Part shown: in pieces, positions 51,492-60,842 of the stretch | How the letters are laid out: each line of letters starts with the position of its first letter | How positions within the stretch are numbered: position 1 is the stretch's first letter | Source of the DNA: Pseudomonas lini | GTDB lineage: Bacteria; Pseudomonadota; Gammaproteobacteria; Pseudomonadales; Pseudomonadaceae | DNA length: 64,000 nt | Reading direction: 5' to 3' | Assembly (NCBI RefSeq): GCF_030812475.1 | Contig: NZ_JAUSSR010000001.1 | Location: 620,001 to 684,000 of the forward strand | Program-made: the position numbers and the translations under genes | The notes under the pieces: generated by a model | The model's database searches: none | What the model was told of the DNA's origin: nothing | Seen by the model: only the letters and a program-made list of their open reading frames with translations

Positions 51492-53915
51492 GTGAAAAAC
51501 TCCACCGCTAACAACAACAAATTCCCTTGGTTGCCCCTGGCCCTCGCACTGGCGGTTAACCTTGCGTTGCCCCAGGCCTTTGCCGCCGACGCTATTCACA
51601 TACCGGCGCAACCCCTGGGCCAGGCCTTGAGTGAACTGGGCCAGCAAACCTCGCTGCAGGTGTTTTTCAGCCCTGAGCTGGTCGCCGGCAAACAGGCCCC
51701 GGCGGTGGATGGCGACCTTTCGCCGGAAGACGCGCTGCGCCAGCTGCTGCAGGGCAGCGGTCTGCACTACCAGATCGATGAAGGTTCGGTGACCTTGCTG
51801 CCTGCACCCGGTGGCGCTGCCAATGGCCCGCTGGAGCTGGGCGTGACGGACATCAAGGTGGTCGGCGACTGGCTCGGCGACGCGGATGCCGCCGTGGTGC
51901 AAAACCACCCGGGCGCCCGTACCGTGATCCGCCGCGAGGCGATGGTCGAGCAAGGCGCGATGAACGTCGGCGACGTGTTGAAGCGCGTCCCCGGTGTGCA
52001 AGTTCAGGAGGCCAACGGCACCGGCGGCAGCGATATTTCCCTGAACGTCGGCGTGCGTGGCCTGACCTCGCGCCTGTCGCCACGCTCCACCGTGTTGATC
52101 GACGGCGTGCCGGCAGCCTTCGCCCCGTACGGCCAGCCGCAACTGTCCATGGCACCGATTTCTTCCGGCAACCTCGACAGCATCGACGTGGTTCGGGGTG
52201 CCGGTTCCGTGCGCTATGGACCGCAGAACGTCGGTGGTGTGATCAACTTCGTGACCCGGGCGATCCCGGAGAAGGCTTCGGCTGAAATCGGCAGCACCCT
52301 GGAGACCTCGCAGCACGGAGGCTGGAAGCACATCGACACGGCATTCGTCGGCGGCACCGCGGACAACGGCATCGGCGTGGCGCTGTTGTACTCGGGCGTG
52401 AACGGCAACGGTTACCGCGAGCGCAACCACGGCAACGACATCGACGACGTGCTGCTCAAGACCCACTGGGCGCCCACCGATGTCGATGATTTCAGCCTCA
52501 ACTTTCACTACTACGATGCCAGCGCCGATATGCCCGGCGGCCTGACCCAGGCACAGTACGACGCCAATCCGTTTCAGTCGGACCGTAACAACGACAACTT
52601 CAGCGGGCGCCGCAAGGACGTCTCGTTCAAGTGGACCCGGCAGCTCGACGACCGCACCCAGGCCGAAGTGCTGACCTATTACACCGACAGCTTCCGTGGC
52701 AGCAACATCGCCGCTCGGGACCAGAGGACCCTGGGCTCGTTCCCGCGCACCTACTACACCTTTGGCATCGAGCCGCGGGTGTCCCGTGTGTTCGACGTCG
52801 GCCCGACCACCCAGGAAGTCAGCGTCGGTTATCGCTACCTCAAGGAAGCCATGCACGAAGAGGCCAGCCGCCTGGCGCTGGTCAACAACGAGCCGGTGGT
52901 GCGTCCGGGGTCGGACGGCCATGTGTACCAGGATCGTACCGGCGGCACTGAAGCCAATTCGGTGTATGTCGACAACAAGATCGACGTCGGCAACTGGACC
53001 ATCACCCCGGGCATCCGCTTCGAACACATCAGCACCGACTGGCACGACCGCCCCGTACTCGACACCGCGGGCCGGCCGGTGCCGGAAAAGCGCCGCAGTA
53101 TCGAAAGCAACGAGCCGCTGCCGGCCCTGAGCGTGATGTATCACCTGTCCGATGCCTGGAAGCTGTTCGCCAACTACGAAACCTCGTTCGGCAGCCTGCA
53201 GTATTTCCAGCTCGGCCAGGGCGGCACGGGTGACGAAACCGCCAATGGCCTTGAGCCGGAAAAGGCCAAGACCTATGAACTCGGCACTCGCTACAACAAC
53301 GATGCGTGGGGCGGTGAAGTGACGCTGTTCTACATCGACTTCGATAAAGAGTTGCAATACATCAGCAACGACGCGGGCTGGACCAACCTCGGCGCGACCA
53401 CGCACCAGGGCATCGAGGCGTCGGTGCACTACGACATGGCGGCATTGGACCCACGCCTTGACGGTCTGACCGCCAACGCCGGGTTCACCTATACCCGCGC
53501 CGTCTATGAAGGGGAGATTCCAGGGTTCAAGGGCCGTGACCTGCCGTTCTACTCGCGCCAGGTGGCGACCGCCGGCCTGCGGTATGACATCAATCGCTGG
53601 ACCTACAACCTCGATGCCTTTGCCCAGTCCAAACAGCGCTCGCCGGGTGTTGCCGTGAATGCCGACGGCAGCTTCAGCGGCAATTACATCACCGAAGGTA
53701 CTGCGGATGGCCAGTACGGCGACATTCCAGGTTACGTCACCTGGAACGTGCGTGGCGGTTATGACTTCGGCCCGACGGTTTCGAACCTGAAAGTTGGTGC
53801 CGGGGTGAAGAATATCTTCGACAAGCAATACTTCACCCGCTCCAGCGACAACAATTCGGGTATGTACGTGGGTGCGCCGCGCACGTTCTTTGTGCAGGCC
53901 AGTGTGGGGTTCTGA
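51492..53915 (+). CDS. fecA: FecA-like ferric citrate TonB-dependent receptor
   Basis: An outer-membrane receptor of 807 residues with strong similarity to E. coli FecA throughout. A signal peptide (to about AFAAD) precedes the signalling domain (IHIPAQPLGQALSELGQQTSL), followed by VVGDWLGDADAAVVQNHPGA, the plug with STVLIDGVPAAFAPYGQPQL and SVRYGPQNVGGVINFVTRAIP, and the barrel with ADMPGGLTQAQYDA and NIFDKQYF. The terminal Phe is present. FecA imports ferric citrate and signals through FecR to FecI. It lies 97 bp after fecR. Confidence 0.93.
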   Translation: MKNSTANNNKFPWLPLALALAVNLALPQAFAADAIHIPAQPLGQALSELGQQTSLQVFFSPELVAGKQAPAVDGDLSPEDALRQLLQGSGLHYQIDEGSVTLLPAPGGAANGPLELGVTDIKVVGDWLGDADAAVVQNHPGARTVIRREAMVEQGAMNVGDVLKRVPGVQVQEANGTGGSDISLNVGVRGLTSRLSPRSTVLIDGVPAAFAPYGQPQLSMAPISSGNLDSIDVVRGAGSVRYGPQNVGGVINFVTRAIPEKASAEIGSTLETSQHGGWKHIDTAFVGGTADNGIGVALLYSGVNGNGYRERNHGNDIDDVLLKTHWAPTDVDDFSLNFHYYDASADMPGGLTQAQYDANPFQSDRNNDNFSGRRKDVSFKWTRQLDDRTQAEVLTYYTDSFRGSNIAARDQRTLGSFPRTYYTFGIEPRVSRVFDVGPTTQEVSVGYRYLKEAMHEEASRLALVNNEPVVRPGSDGHVYQDRTGGTEANSVYVDNKIDVGNWTITPGIRFEHISTDWHDRPVLDTAGRPVPEKRRSIESNEPLPALSVMYHLSDAWKLFANYETSFGSLQYFQLGQGGTGDETANGLEPEKAKTYELGTRYNNDAWGGEVTLFYIDFDKELQYISNDAGWTNLGATTHQGIEASVHYDMAALDPRLDGLTANAGFTYTRAVYEGEIPGFKGRDLPFYSRQVATAGLRYDINRWTYNLDAFAQSKQRSPGVAVNADGSFSGNYITEGTADGQYGDIPGYVTWNVRGGYDFGPTVSNLKVGAGVKNIFDKQYFTRSSDNNSGMYVGAPRTFFVQASVGF

Positions 53916-53985
53916 TATCGCGAAATTGTGCAGCCCTGATTGTTCCCGCAGGTTCATCATTGAACTGCGGGAACATACTCTATGC

Positions 53986-55512
53986 TCATTCTGGGAGTCG
54001 AAAATCGACAATGGGAGAAGGGTTGCCTGCCAGGTCGTTGGTTTTTAGGCAAGTTTTCATCGAGCCGTTTGTAACGTCAACAATAAAAAAACCAATTGAT
54101 GGTTGGACTTTTTTGTAATTCTGCGGGTCGAGACAGTCAGTATTTTCGCTTGAGCCTACTTTGTATTGGTACGAATATGCATCCAGATCGGGAGAAACCG
54201 GAAATGCTCTGACGGTGTACAGAAACGGGCTGTCTGAATTTTGGACGATAGAATAAATAGGGGCGAGCTGGCTCGGCCCCTCTAACATCCATCGCCAGTA
54301 GATTCTTGCGTTACGTGCATCCCATTGACCAGGAGCACCGATTTTTTGATCCTGCCCCATAATGCATAACAGATACATGCCTGCCCCATCGCGCAGTTCT
54401 CGACGTAGTTCGTCCTGGCCGCTGGCATGGCTGACGAATGCTTCGCTATAGCCAACGGTTGTGCCGCAGTCATCCAGTGTTCGCGTGAACTTATACCGAT
54501 AGTAAGGGCGATCCACAGCGAAGGGCTGGGTCCACAGCCATGGGATGACCTGTCCGGAATGGTCACGCTCAAGTTTTACATGATTGCCCGCGAGCGGGGT
54601 ACTGGCAAAAGTGAAGCGCGGACCCAAAGAGCAATCTGCGTTAAGACGATCAAATCGGCCCTTGTTGAAACATGCCAGTAAACCAATTGCTGATGTGGCG
54701 TAATTGGTGTTCAGCTTTTTGCTCACTTGACCATCTACCACCTCACAGGGTGCTCCCTGGCTGCATCGCGATTGCCCACTGCCTTGGGTTGTTGTCCCCA
54801 CCACAGCAAGAATTTCATTGTTGTAGCGTCCAAGGACCGGTGAGCCTGAAATACCGCTCACTACATCCAGGCAGCGATTACTGATTTGATCCAGCCATGA
54901 CCATGGACTTTCAACGATACCTGCTGAATGTTCCCGCGGGCAGGCCATTCGTTGAATGTGGCTTGTTTGAGGTGCCCCAACAATCAATATGTCAGGATTT
55001 GCGGGCAAATGGGTTACTATTTTTAACGGTTGCACACCGTCATTTATCAGTTGCCCGATAGTCCGGTCTAGTTGAATAATCGAAATATCCTGCCCCCGAA
55101 TAGTGCTCCAGTTAATTCGGGTAACGGGATACGATCTGGTGTGGTCGATAGTGTCTTTAAAGAAATTGAAGATGACGCTACCGGTAGCGTCTGCGTTTTC
55201 CACAACCACGTTGGGGTTCAGATTTATGCAGTGTCCGGATGTCAGTACATAGGCCGGACTATCCTGTTCATCGGTTGTATGGCGTGTGTCAATCAACGCG
55301 CCCGAGCATGTCATGCCCTTATCGGTTTTGACACGGCCAATCGATTGCCAATGATCGTATCGACCGCTCGCGTTGCTCAAGGGTTGTGCAGGCGTAAAGT
55401 TTGCTGTTCCTTCCCCCCAATCGATATCAGTCGCTTGAGGGAGAACAGTACAGGCGCTTAGTTCGATGAAGAACATGGGAGCCAATAACATTTTTCTGTA
55501 GGAGCGGGTCAT
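53986..55512 (-). CDS. Trypsin-like serine protease, predicted lipoprotein
   Basis: A protein of 508 residues with a signal ending in the lipobox LSAC (Cys21). The chymotrypsin fold shows the three catalytic residues: His in YVLTSGHCINL, Asp in GQDISIIQLD and Ser in VVSGISGSPVLG. A C-terminal part of about 240 residues has no domain I recognise. It would act at the cell envelope, on unknown substrates. Base composition is clearly more A/T-rich than in the fec genes, suggesting later acquisition. It is convergent with fecA. Confidence 0.82.
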   Translation of the reverse strand: MTRSYRKMLLAPMFFIELSACTVLPQATDIDWGEGTANFTPAQPLSNASGRYDHWQSIGRVKTDKGMTCSGALIDTRHTTDEQDSPAYVLTSGHCINLNPNVVVENADATGSVIFNFFKDTIDHTRSYPVTRINWSTIRGQDISIIQLDRTIGQLINDGVQPLKIVTHLPANPDILIVGAPQTSHIQRMACPREHSAGIVESPWSWLDQISNRCLDVVSGISGSPVLGRYNNEILAVVGTTTQGSGQSRCSQGAPCEVVDGQVSKKLNTNYATSAIGLLACFNKGRFDRLNADCSLGPRFTFASTPLAGNHVKLERDHSGQVIPWLWTQPFAVDRPYYRYKFTRTLDDCGTTVGYSEAFVSHASGQDELRRELRDGAGMYLLCIMGQDQKIGAPGQWDARNARIYWRWMLEGPSQLAPIYSIVQNSDSPFLYTVRAFPVSPDLDAYSYQYKVGSSENTDCLDPQNYKKVQPSIGFFIVDVTNGSMKTCLKTNDLAGNPSPIVDFRLPE

Positions 55513-55630
55513 GACTCATCCATAAGTTGAGGAAGCCAAACTTATGCTGCAATTCGACGCTCTCTGTGTCTACTGACATAATTAACAGTTCATAGCCTGC
55601 GGAGTGACCGATTGTCGCAAATGCGGTGAG

Positions 55631-56782
55631 TTAGACTTTCAACACCTTCCCGCCAATCGCCACCGCCACCAGCAACACCGCCATCAGCCCGAAGGCAAAA
55701 CTCAAACTGCTGCCATGGGCGATGAACCCGATCACCGCAGGCCCGGCAAGAATCCCGGCATAACCCAGGGTGGTGATGGCCGGCACCGCGATGCTTTCGG
55801 GCATGACCGTCTGTTTCCCCACCGCGGTGTACAGCACCGGGACAATGTTCGAACAGCCTGCCCCCAGCAGCGCATAACCCACCAGCGCCATTTCCCAGTT
55901 CGGCGCGAACGTCGCCAGAAACAGGCCCGCAGCGGCCGTCAATCCGCCGAACACAATCACCCGGGTGGCGCCCAGGCGCCGCACAATCGCATCCCCGGTC
56001 AGGCGCCCGACGGTCATGGTCAGCGCAAACGCCGCATAACCCAGCCCTGCATAGGCGGTGTCGATCCCGCGCTCCTGCGCCAGGAACACCGCGCTCCAGT
56101 CCAGTGCCGCGCCTTCGGCCAGGAACACGATGAAACACATCCCGCCGATGAACAGCACGATGCCGTGGGGCACGGCAAACGCCGGTCCTGAACTTTCGCT
56201 GCCGTAGGGCAACAGGTGCGGCGCGGCCTTGCACAGTGCAATCAGCAGCAGCACGTTCATTACCAGCGTCGCCCCCAGCGGAGATACCCCCAGGCCCAGC
56301 AAGGCGCTGACGCCAGCCGCCCCGACCATTCCGCCCAGACTGAACAGGCCATGAAACCCAGACATCATGGTCTTGCCACTGGCCCGCTCGACGATCACCG
56401 CTTGCAGGTTCACCGTCGAATCCACCGTGCCCAGCCCGGCGCCGAACAGAAATAGCGCGGCAATCAGCGCCGGAATCGAGGAGACCGTCGCCAACAACGG
56501 CAGGGCCAGGCAGATCATCAAGGTGCCGCCGACCGCCACCCGGCGACAGCCGAAGCGCGTGGCCAGGATCCCGGCCATCGGCATGGCCAGAATCGAACCC
56601 ACCCCCAGGCACAGCAACAGCAAACCGAGGGTGCCTTCATCCAGCCCGGCCCGGGCCTTGGCGTATGGCACCAGGGGCGCCCACGCGGCAATGCCTGCCC
56701 CGGCGATGAAAAAGGCGATGCGCGTGGACATCTGTTCCAGGCGACCGGGAACGAATGAGGTCCGGGTGTTGAGGTTTGTCAT
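55631..56782 (-). CDS. MFS transporter (YbjJ/fucose-permease-like)
   Basis: A 383-residue inner-membrane transporter with about 12 membrane segments; AFFIAGAGIAAWAPLVPYAKA opens it and ILATRFGCRRVAVGG is the loop between segments 2 and 3. It belongs to the MFS group that includes YbjJ. ATG at 56782 has AAGGA upstream; the frame is open to 56821 without a site. It is divergent from the DapF-like gene. Confidence 0.87.
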   Translation of the reverse strand: MTNLNTRTSFVPGRLEQMSTRIAFFIAGAGIAAWAPLVPYAKARAGLDEGTLGLLLLCLGVGSILAMPMAGILATRFGCRRVAVGGTLMICLALPLLATVSSIPALIAALFLFGAGLGTVDSTVNLQAVIVERASGKTMMSGFHGLFSLGGMVGAAGVSALLGLGVSPLGATLVMNVLLLIALCKAAPHLLPYGSESSGPAFAVPHGIVLFIGGMCFIVFLAEGAALDWSAVFLAQERGIDTAYAGLGYAAFALTMTVGRLTGDAIVRRLGATRVIVFGGLTAAAGLFLATFAPNWEMALVGYALLGAGCSNIVPVLYTAVGKQTVMPESIAVPAITTLGYAGILAGPAVIGFIAHGSSLSFAFGLMAVLLVAVAIGGKVLKV

Positions 56783-56949
56783 ATCAATCCTTGGCAAAAA
56801 AATCGCGTCTGCAAGGGACATTGACTCACCGGTGGGGTTCGATCAGCGTCCCGACGGGTTCGCGTTCAGGCTGGGTGACATCCTTGCACAGCCAGACCGT
56901 GTTTCGCGATATGTTGAGTCAGGCGAATCATTTCAACGGGGAGGGCGCC

Positions 56950-57942
56950 ATGGCGCGGATGTACGATGCACGGGGCAATATCTACGTAGTGGTGGCGCCG
57001 GAAGACTTGCGCCGCAAGGGTATCGCATTACACGAACAGGCCGGTCAGGCAGCGCAAACCCGTGAGGCATGGGCGTTGGCGGCTGTCGAAGCTTGCTGTT
57101 CCTGGGCCCCTGGCACACAACCACCCGGTAGCAAGGAGCATCGTAGCGATGGTTTGCTGGTCGGCCCGTTTCAGTCGTCGCACCCTTTTGATCTGTTGAT
57201 CGTTAACACCGACGGCACGTTGGCCGAACGCAGCGGCAACGGGCTGACGATCTTTTCCCAGGCGCTTGGCGACCAGGGGCTTTGGCCTGCAGGCGAGGCG
57301 TGTTTGCTCAGGGTTCATCACGATAAGGCCGACGGGGATTCACCAGGGGAAACTTCGGTGAAACCGGCGCAGGTCGAAGGTGTGCACGGGTTCTGGCTGG
57401 ACCTGGGCAAACCTTCGTTCGGGCCGGGGGCGGTCAGTGCTCACGGGGTTGGGAGTGTGGCCTTCAACGGACGCGAACTCAGCCACGTGCAGCCGTTGTC
57501 TTCACTCAATGCCGCTTGGGGGCGCAGTCAGTTTGCGCGGGTGGGCAATCCGCACTGCGTGACACTTGTCGAGCGCGCGGATGAATTGCCGAGTAACGAG
57601 CAGATGCGTGAACCGGGGTTGTCCGAAGGGCTGACGCGTATTGCCTACGCCATGCCGACCGGGGCAGGAGTGCCGTGCCCCGAGGGTGTCAACTTGCAAT
57701 GGGCGATGCTTGAGTCCGAGGGGCGGATCGTAGCCCGGGTGTTCGAGCGGGGCGAAGGGCCTACGGCGTCGTCGGGAACCAGCGCCAGTGCGGTGGCATG
57801 TGCGGCGTGGCGGGTGGGGTGGGTGGCGGCGGGTGAAGTGAAGATTGTGATGCCTGGCGGCACGGCACCGATCTTGTTGGAGGAAATGGACGGTGAATTG
57901 AGTCGAGTCAGTTTGTTTGGCATGGCGCGGTTGATGGGGTGA
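56950..57942 (+). CDS. Diaminopimelate-epimerase-fold protein lacking both catalytic cysteines
   Basis: A protein of 330 residues related to DapF and the wider proline-racemase/PhzF fold. The start MARMYDARGNIYVVV matches the DapF N-terminus, and GGGGAGGG lies just before this ATG. The first catalytic motif reads AERSGNGLTIF where DapF has CGNG, and the second reads GPTASSGTSASAVA where DapF has a CGTG-type motif. Both active-site Cys are therefore Ser. The protein is longer than typical DapF (about 275). A different epimerase or isomerase role, or loss of activity, is likely. The housekeeping dapF is presumably elsewhere. Confidence 0.8.
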   Translation: MARMYDARGNIYVVVAPEDLRRKGIALHEQAGQAAQTREAWALAAVEACCSWAPGTQPPGSKEHRSDGLLVGPFQSSHPFDLLIVNTDGTLAERSGNGLTIFSQALGDQGLWPAGEACLLRVHHDKADGDSPGETSVKPAQVEGVHGFWLDLGKPSFGPGAVSAHGVGSVAFNGRELSHVQPLSSLNAAWGRSQFARVGNPHCVTLVERADELPSNEQMREPGLSEGLTRIAYAMPTGAGVPCPEGVNLQWAMLESEGRIVARVFERGEGPTASSGTSASAVACAAWRVGWVAAGEVKIVMPGGTAPILLEEMDGELSRVSLFGMARLMG

Positions 57943-57952
57943 TTTCGAAATC

Positions 57953-58044
57953 GCCATCGCGGGCAAGCCCCACAGTGGTTGATGGCGTTCACAGAGGTTG
58001 TGCTCGCCGCCAATCCCTGTGGGAGCGGGCTTGCCCGCGATGGC
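57953..58044. repeat. Paired inverted REPs
   Basis: GCCATCGCGGGCAAGCCC and its inverted copy (58027-58044), with GTGGGAGC adjoining the second arm. The pair lies between the converging DapF-like and codA genes. Confidence 0.8.
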
Positions 58045-58071
58045 GTCAGTCCAGTCACTACCAAATTCGAT

Positions 58072-59310
58072 TTAGACCATGAACTCCACCACCGGCATCT
58101 GCCGCTTCATCAACACCTTGCCCCCACGCACCGAATACAACGGCAACCCCTGGCTGCGAATCACCTCATAATCGCTGTCCGCCGACAAAATCAGCAGATT
58201 CGCCGGCCGCCCCCGTTCCAGACCGTAACGATCACCCAGGGCCATGGCCTTGGCGCTGTTGTCGGTCACCAGGTCCAGGGCGCTTTGCAAATTGCGGTAA
58301 CCCAGCATGTGGCAGATGTGCAGGCCGGCTTCGAGCACCCGCAAAATGTTGCCGTTGCCCAGCGGATACCAGGGGTCGACGATCGAGTCCTGGCCGAAAC
58401 ACACATTCATCCCCGCTTCGAGCAACTCGTTGACCCGGGTCACGCCGCGGCGTTTCGGGAAGTTGTCGAAGCGACCTTGCAGGTGAATGCTTTCGGTGGG
58501 GCAGGAAACGAAACTGATCCCGGAATGCCCGAGCAGGCGAAACAGTTTGGCGCAGTAGGCATTGTCATAGGAGCCCATGGCCGTGGTATGACTGGCGGTG
58601 ACCCGTGAACCCATGTCGCGGCTGCGTGCTTCTTCGGCCAGCACCTCGAGAAAGCGCGAATGCGGGTCGTCGGTTTCATCGCAGTGCACGTCGACCAGGC
58701 AACCGGTGCGCTCGGCCAGGTCCATGAGGAACTTCACCGAACTCACCCCCTGGTCCCGGGTGTACTCGAAATGCGGAATGCCACCGACCACATCGGCGCC
58801 CATGCGAATCGCTTCTTCCATCAGCTCCCGACCATTGGGGTACGACTCGATGCCCTCCTGGGGAAAGGCGACGATCTGCATGTCGACCAGGTGTCGGCTT
58901 TCTTCGCGCACTTCGAGCATCGTCTTCAGCGCCGTCAGTTGCGGGTCGGTGACGTCGACGTGGGTGCGCACATGCTGGATGCCGTGGGCGGCGAGACTCT
59001 GGAGGGTTTTCCTGACGCGGGTCCTGGTGTCTTCCCCGGTGATCGTCATCTTGCGCTCGCTCCAGCACTCGATGCCCTCGAACAGCGTGCCGCTCATGTT
59101 CCAGCGCGGCTCGCCGGCGGTCAGCGTCGCATCGAGGTGGATATGCGGCTCGACGAAGGGAGGCACCACCAGATTGCCGCCGGCGTCCAGATCATCGGGT
59201 CCCAGGGTCGGCGCCTCGGTCTGTCGGCCGATATTGCTGATCAGGCCGTTTTCCAGGTGCAACTCATGCAACCCTTCTTGGTTGCGCAGGCGGGCGTTGA
59301 TGATGTGCAT
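58072..59310 (-). CDS. codA: Cytosine deaminase CodA
   Basis: An amidohydrolase of 412 residues that deaminates cytosine to uracil. The metal site has PPFVEPHIHLDATLT and VDVHCDETDDP; SHTTAMGSYDNAYCAKLF and FGQDSIVDPWYPLGNGN are the CodA family motifs, with Asp of the latter essential in the family. It starts 14 bp after codB, so the two form the codBA salvage operon. Confidence 0.93.
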   Translation of the reverse strand: MHIINARLRNQEGLHELHLENGLISNIGRQTEAPTLGPDDLDAGGNLVVPPFVEPHIHLDATLTAGEPRWNMSGTLFEGIECWSERKMTITGEDTRTRVRKTLQSLAAHGIQHVRTHVDVTDPQLTALKTMLEVREESRHLVDMQIVAFPQEGIESYPNGRELMEEAIRMGADVVGGIPHFEYTRDQGVSSVKFLMDLAERTGCLVDVHCDETDDPHSRFLEVLAEEARSRDMGSRVTASHTTAMGSYDNAYCAKLFRLLGHSGISFVSCPTESIHLQGRFDNFPKRRGVTRVNELLEAGMNVCFGQDSIVDPWYPLGNGNILRVLEAGLHICHMLGYRNLQSALDLVTDNSAKAMALGDRYGLERGRPANLLILSADSDYEVIRSQGLPLYSVRGGKVLMKRQMPVVEFMV

Positions 59311-59323
59311 CGGGCGAATCCTT

Positions 59324-60595
59324 TTATAGATCTTCTAGTGGCGCGTTGGCGATACGGGTACCGAGCATCCCGGTCAATATCACATACGTTAGCGCGGCAG
59401 CGGCAATCCCTGCCAGTGGCGCGACCCAGGGCGAACTGAACGCCGCGACGGTGCCGACCGCATAAGCACCCAGGCCGGAACCATTGAACGCCGGCAACCG
59501 GGCGTCGGCCAGACGTGGATATTGACCGCGATAGAGATAAAAAAAGTCCGCCATGATCACGCCACCGATCGGCGGGATCACCGTGCCCAGCAGAATCAGG
59601 TAGGGCACCAGATAGTCGTACATGCCCAGCAACGCCAATACTGTGCCGATCATTGCGCCGGCCAGGGTTACGGTTTTGCGCCGGCCGGTGCGCAGCAGGT
59701 TGCAGCCGGCGACGGCGAAGTTGTAGATGGTGTTGTCCTGGGTGCTCCAGATGTTGAGCAGCAACATGGCCATCGCCGCCATGGCGAAACCTTGCAACAG
59801 CAACACTTCGACCACGTCCGGTTGCTGGTAGACGATGGCGCCGTACGCGCCGATCAACACCATAAGGCCGTTGCCGACAAAGAAACCGATCAGGCTCGCC
59901 AGCACGGCGACCCTGGCCGAGCGCGAGAAGCGCGTCCAGTTGGTCGCCTGGGTCGCGCCACTGACAAAGGTGCCGAACACCAGCGTGATGGCGGTCGACC
60001 AGTCGAGGGTGGTCGACGGCACGACCGCCAGCAAGCCGTCGAGCCCGCCGACCTTGGTCGTGGCGACCCACATCGACAGCATCAGCAGTAACATCATGGC
60101 CGGCACCGCGATATACGACAGAATTTCCAGTCCGCGATAACCGACATAGGCCGTGGCGCAAAACATCAGGCCGAACAGCACCATCAGGCCCATTACCGTG
60201 CCGTCGCTCAATTCAAAATACTTGCCCAACACCACGGCCGCCGTCGCCGTACCCCAGGCATACCAGCCGATCTGGGTGAAACCGAGGATCAGGTCACTGA
60301 GCTTGCTGCCGATTTCGCCGAAGCAGAAACGTCCCATCAGCACCGAATTGAGGCCACTCTTGAACGCAATGTAGCCCAGGCCCGCGGCGTAGATCCCCAG
60401 CAGCAGGTTGCCAACAATAATCACCGCCATCATTTCGCCGAAACCGAACGCCACCCCGAGCTTGCCGCCGGCAAACATGGTCGCGGTAAAAAAGGTGAAA
60501 CCCAACAGCACCATGGCCGTGGAGGCCAGGCCTTTGCGGGCATGCATCGGGACTTCGCTGAGCGGGTAGTCGTTGCCGGGAGCGTTTTGCGTCAT
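59324..60595 (-). CDS. codB: Cytosine permease CodB
   Basis: An inner-membrane transporter of 423 residues in the purine-cytosine permease family, with about 12 membrane segments. It includes GFTFFTATMFAGGKLGVAFG, GLGYIAFKSGLNSVLMGRF and GATQATNWTRFSR. It takes up cytosine for CodA. ATG at 60595 has AAGGA 8 bases upstream; the frame opens further at 60649 in non-family sequence. The 247-bp region before it holds a 93-bp repeat. Confidence 0.93.
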   Translation of the reverse strand: MTQNAPGNDYPLSEVPMHARKGLASTAMVLLGFTFFTATMFAGGKLGVAFGFGEMMAVIIVGNLLLGIYAAGLGYIAFKSGLNSVLMGRFCFGEIGSKLSDLILGFTQIGWYAWGTATAAVVLGKYFELSDGTVMGLMVLFGLMFCATAYVGYRGLEILSYIAVPAMMLLLMLSMWVATTKVGGLDGLLAVVPSTTLDWSTAITLVFGTFVSGATQATNWTRFSRSARVAVLASLIGFFVGNGLMVLIGAYGAIVYQQPDVVEVLLLQGFAMAAMAMLLLNIWSTQDNTIYNFAVAGCNLLRTGRRKTVTLAGAMIGTVLALLGMYDYLVPYLILLGTVIPPIGGVIMADFFYLYRGQYPRLADARLPAFNGSGLGAYAVGTVAAFSSPWVAPLAGIAAAALTYVILTGMLGTRIANAPLEDL

Positions 60596-60736
60596 GGGGC
60601 GTTCCTTGCTGGATGGAGGACGCGAAGGGTGTTGCAGCGGTCGTGCCAAGCGGGGCAGGTGTTGTTATTTATAGACGAGCGAGGGCGGTTTGGTTCGGCA
60701 GAGGGCGCGAACTATCTGAAGGAACACAGAACCCCT

Positions 60737-60829
60737 GTAGGAGCTGGCTTGCCAGCGAAAGCGGTGGGTCAGGCAACAACTGTGTCGTCTGACACGGCGC
60801 CTTCGCTGGCAAGCCAGCTCCTACAGGGG
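60737..60829. repeat. 93-bp REP pair, copy 1
   Basis: Inverted GTAGGAGCTGGCTTGCCAGC arms surround a central region with GTCAGGCAACAACTGTGTCG. It is the same as 61771-61863 except for one base. It lies just past the hydrolase stop. Confidence 0.9.
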
Positions 60830-60842
60830 ATAATGGATTGCT

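Noticed and set aside
55492..55505. TGTAGGA heptamer at the start of the trypsin-like gene
   Set aside because: A single copy inside the coding sequence; it reads like the common GTAGGAGC REP core and is not counted as a regulator site.
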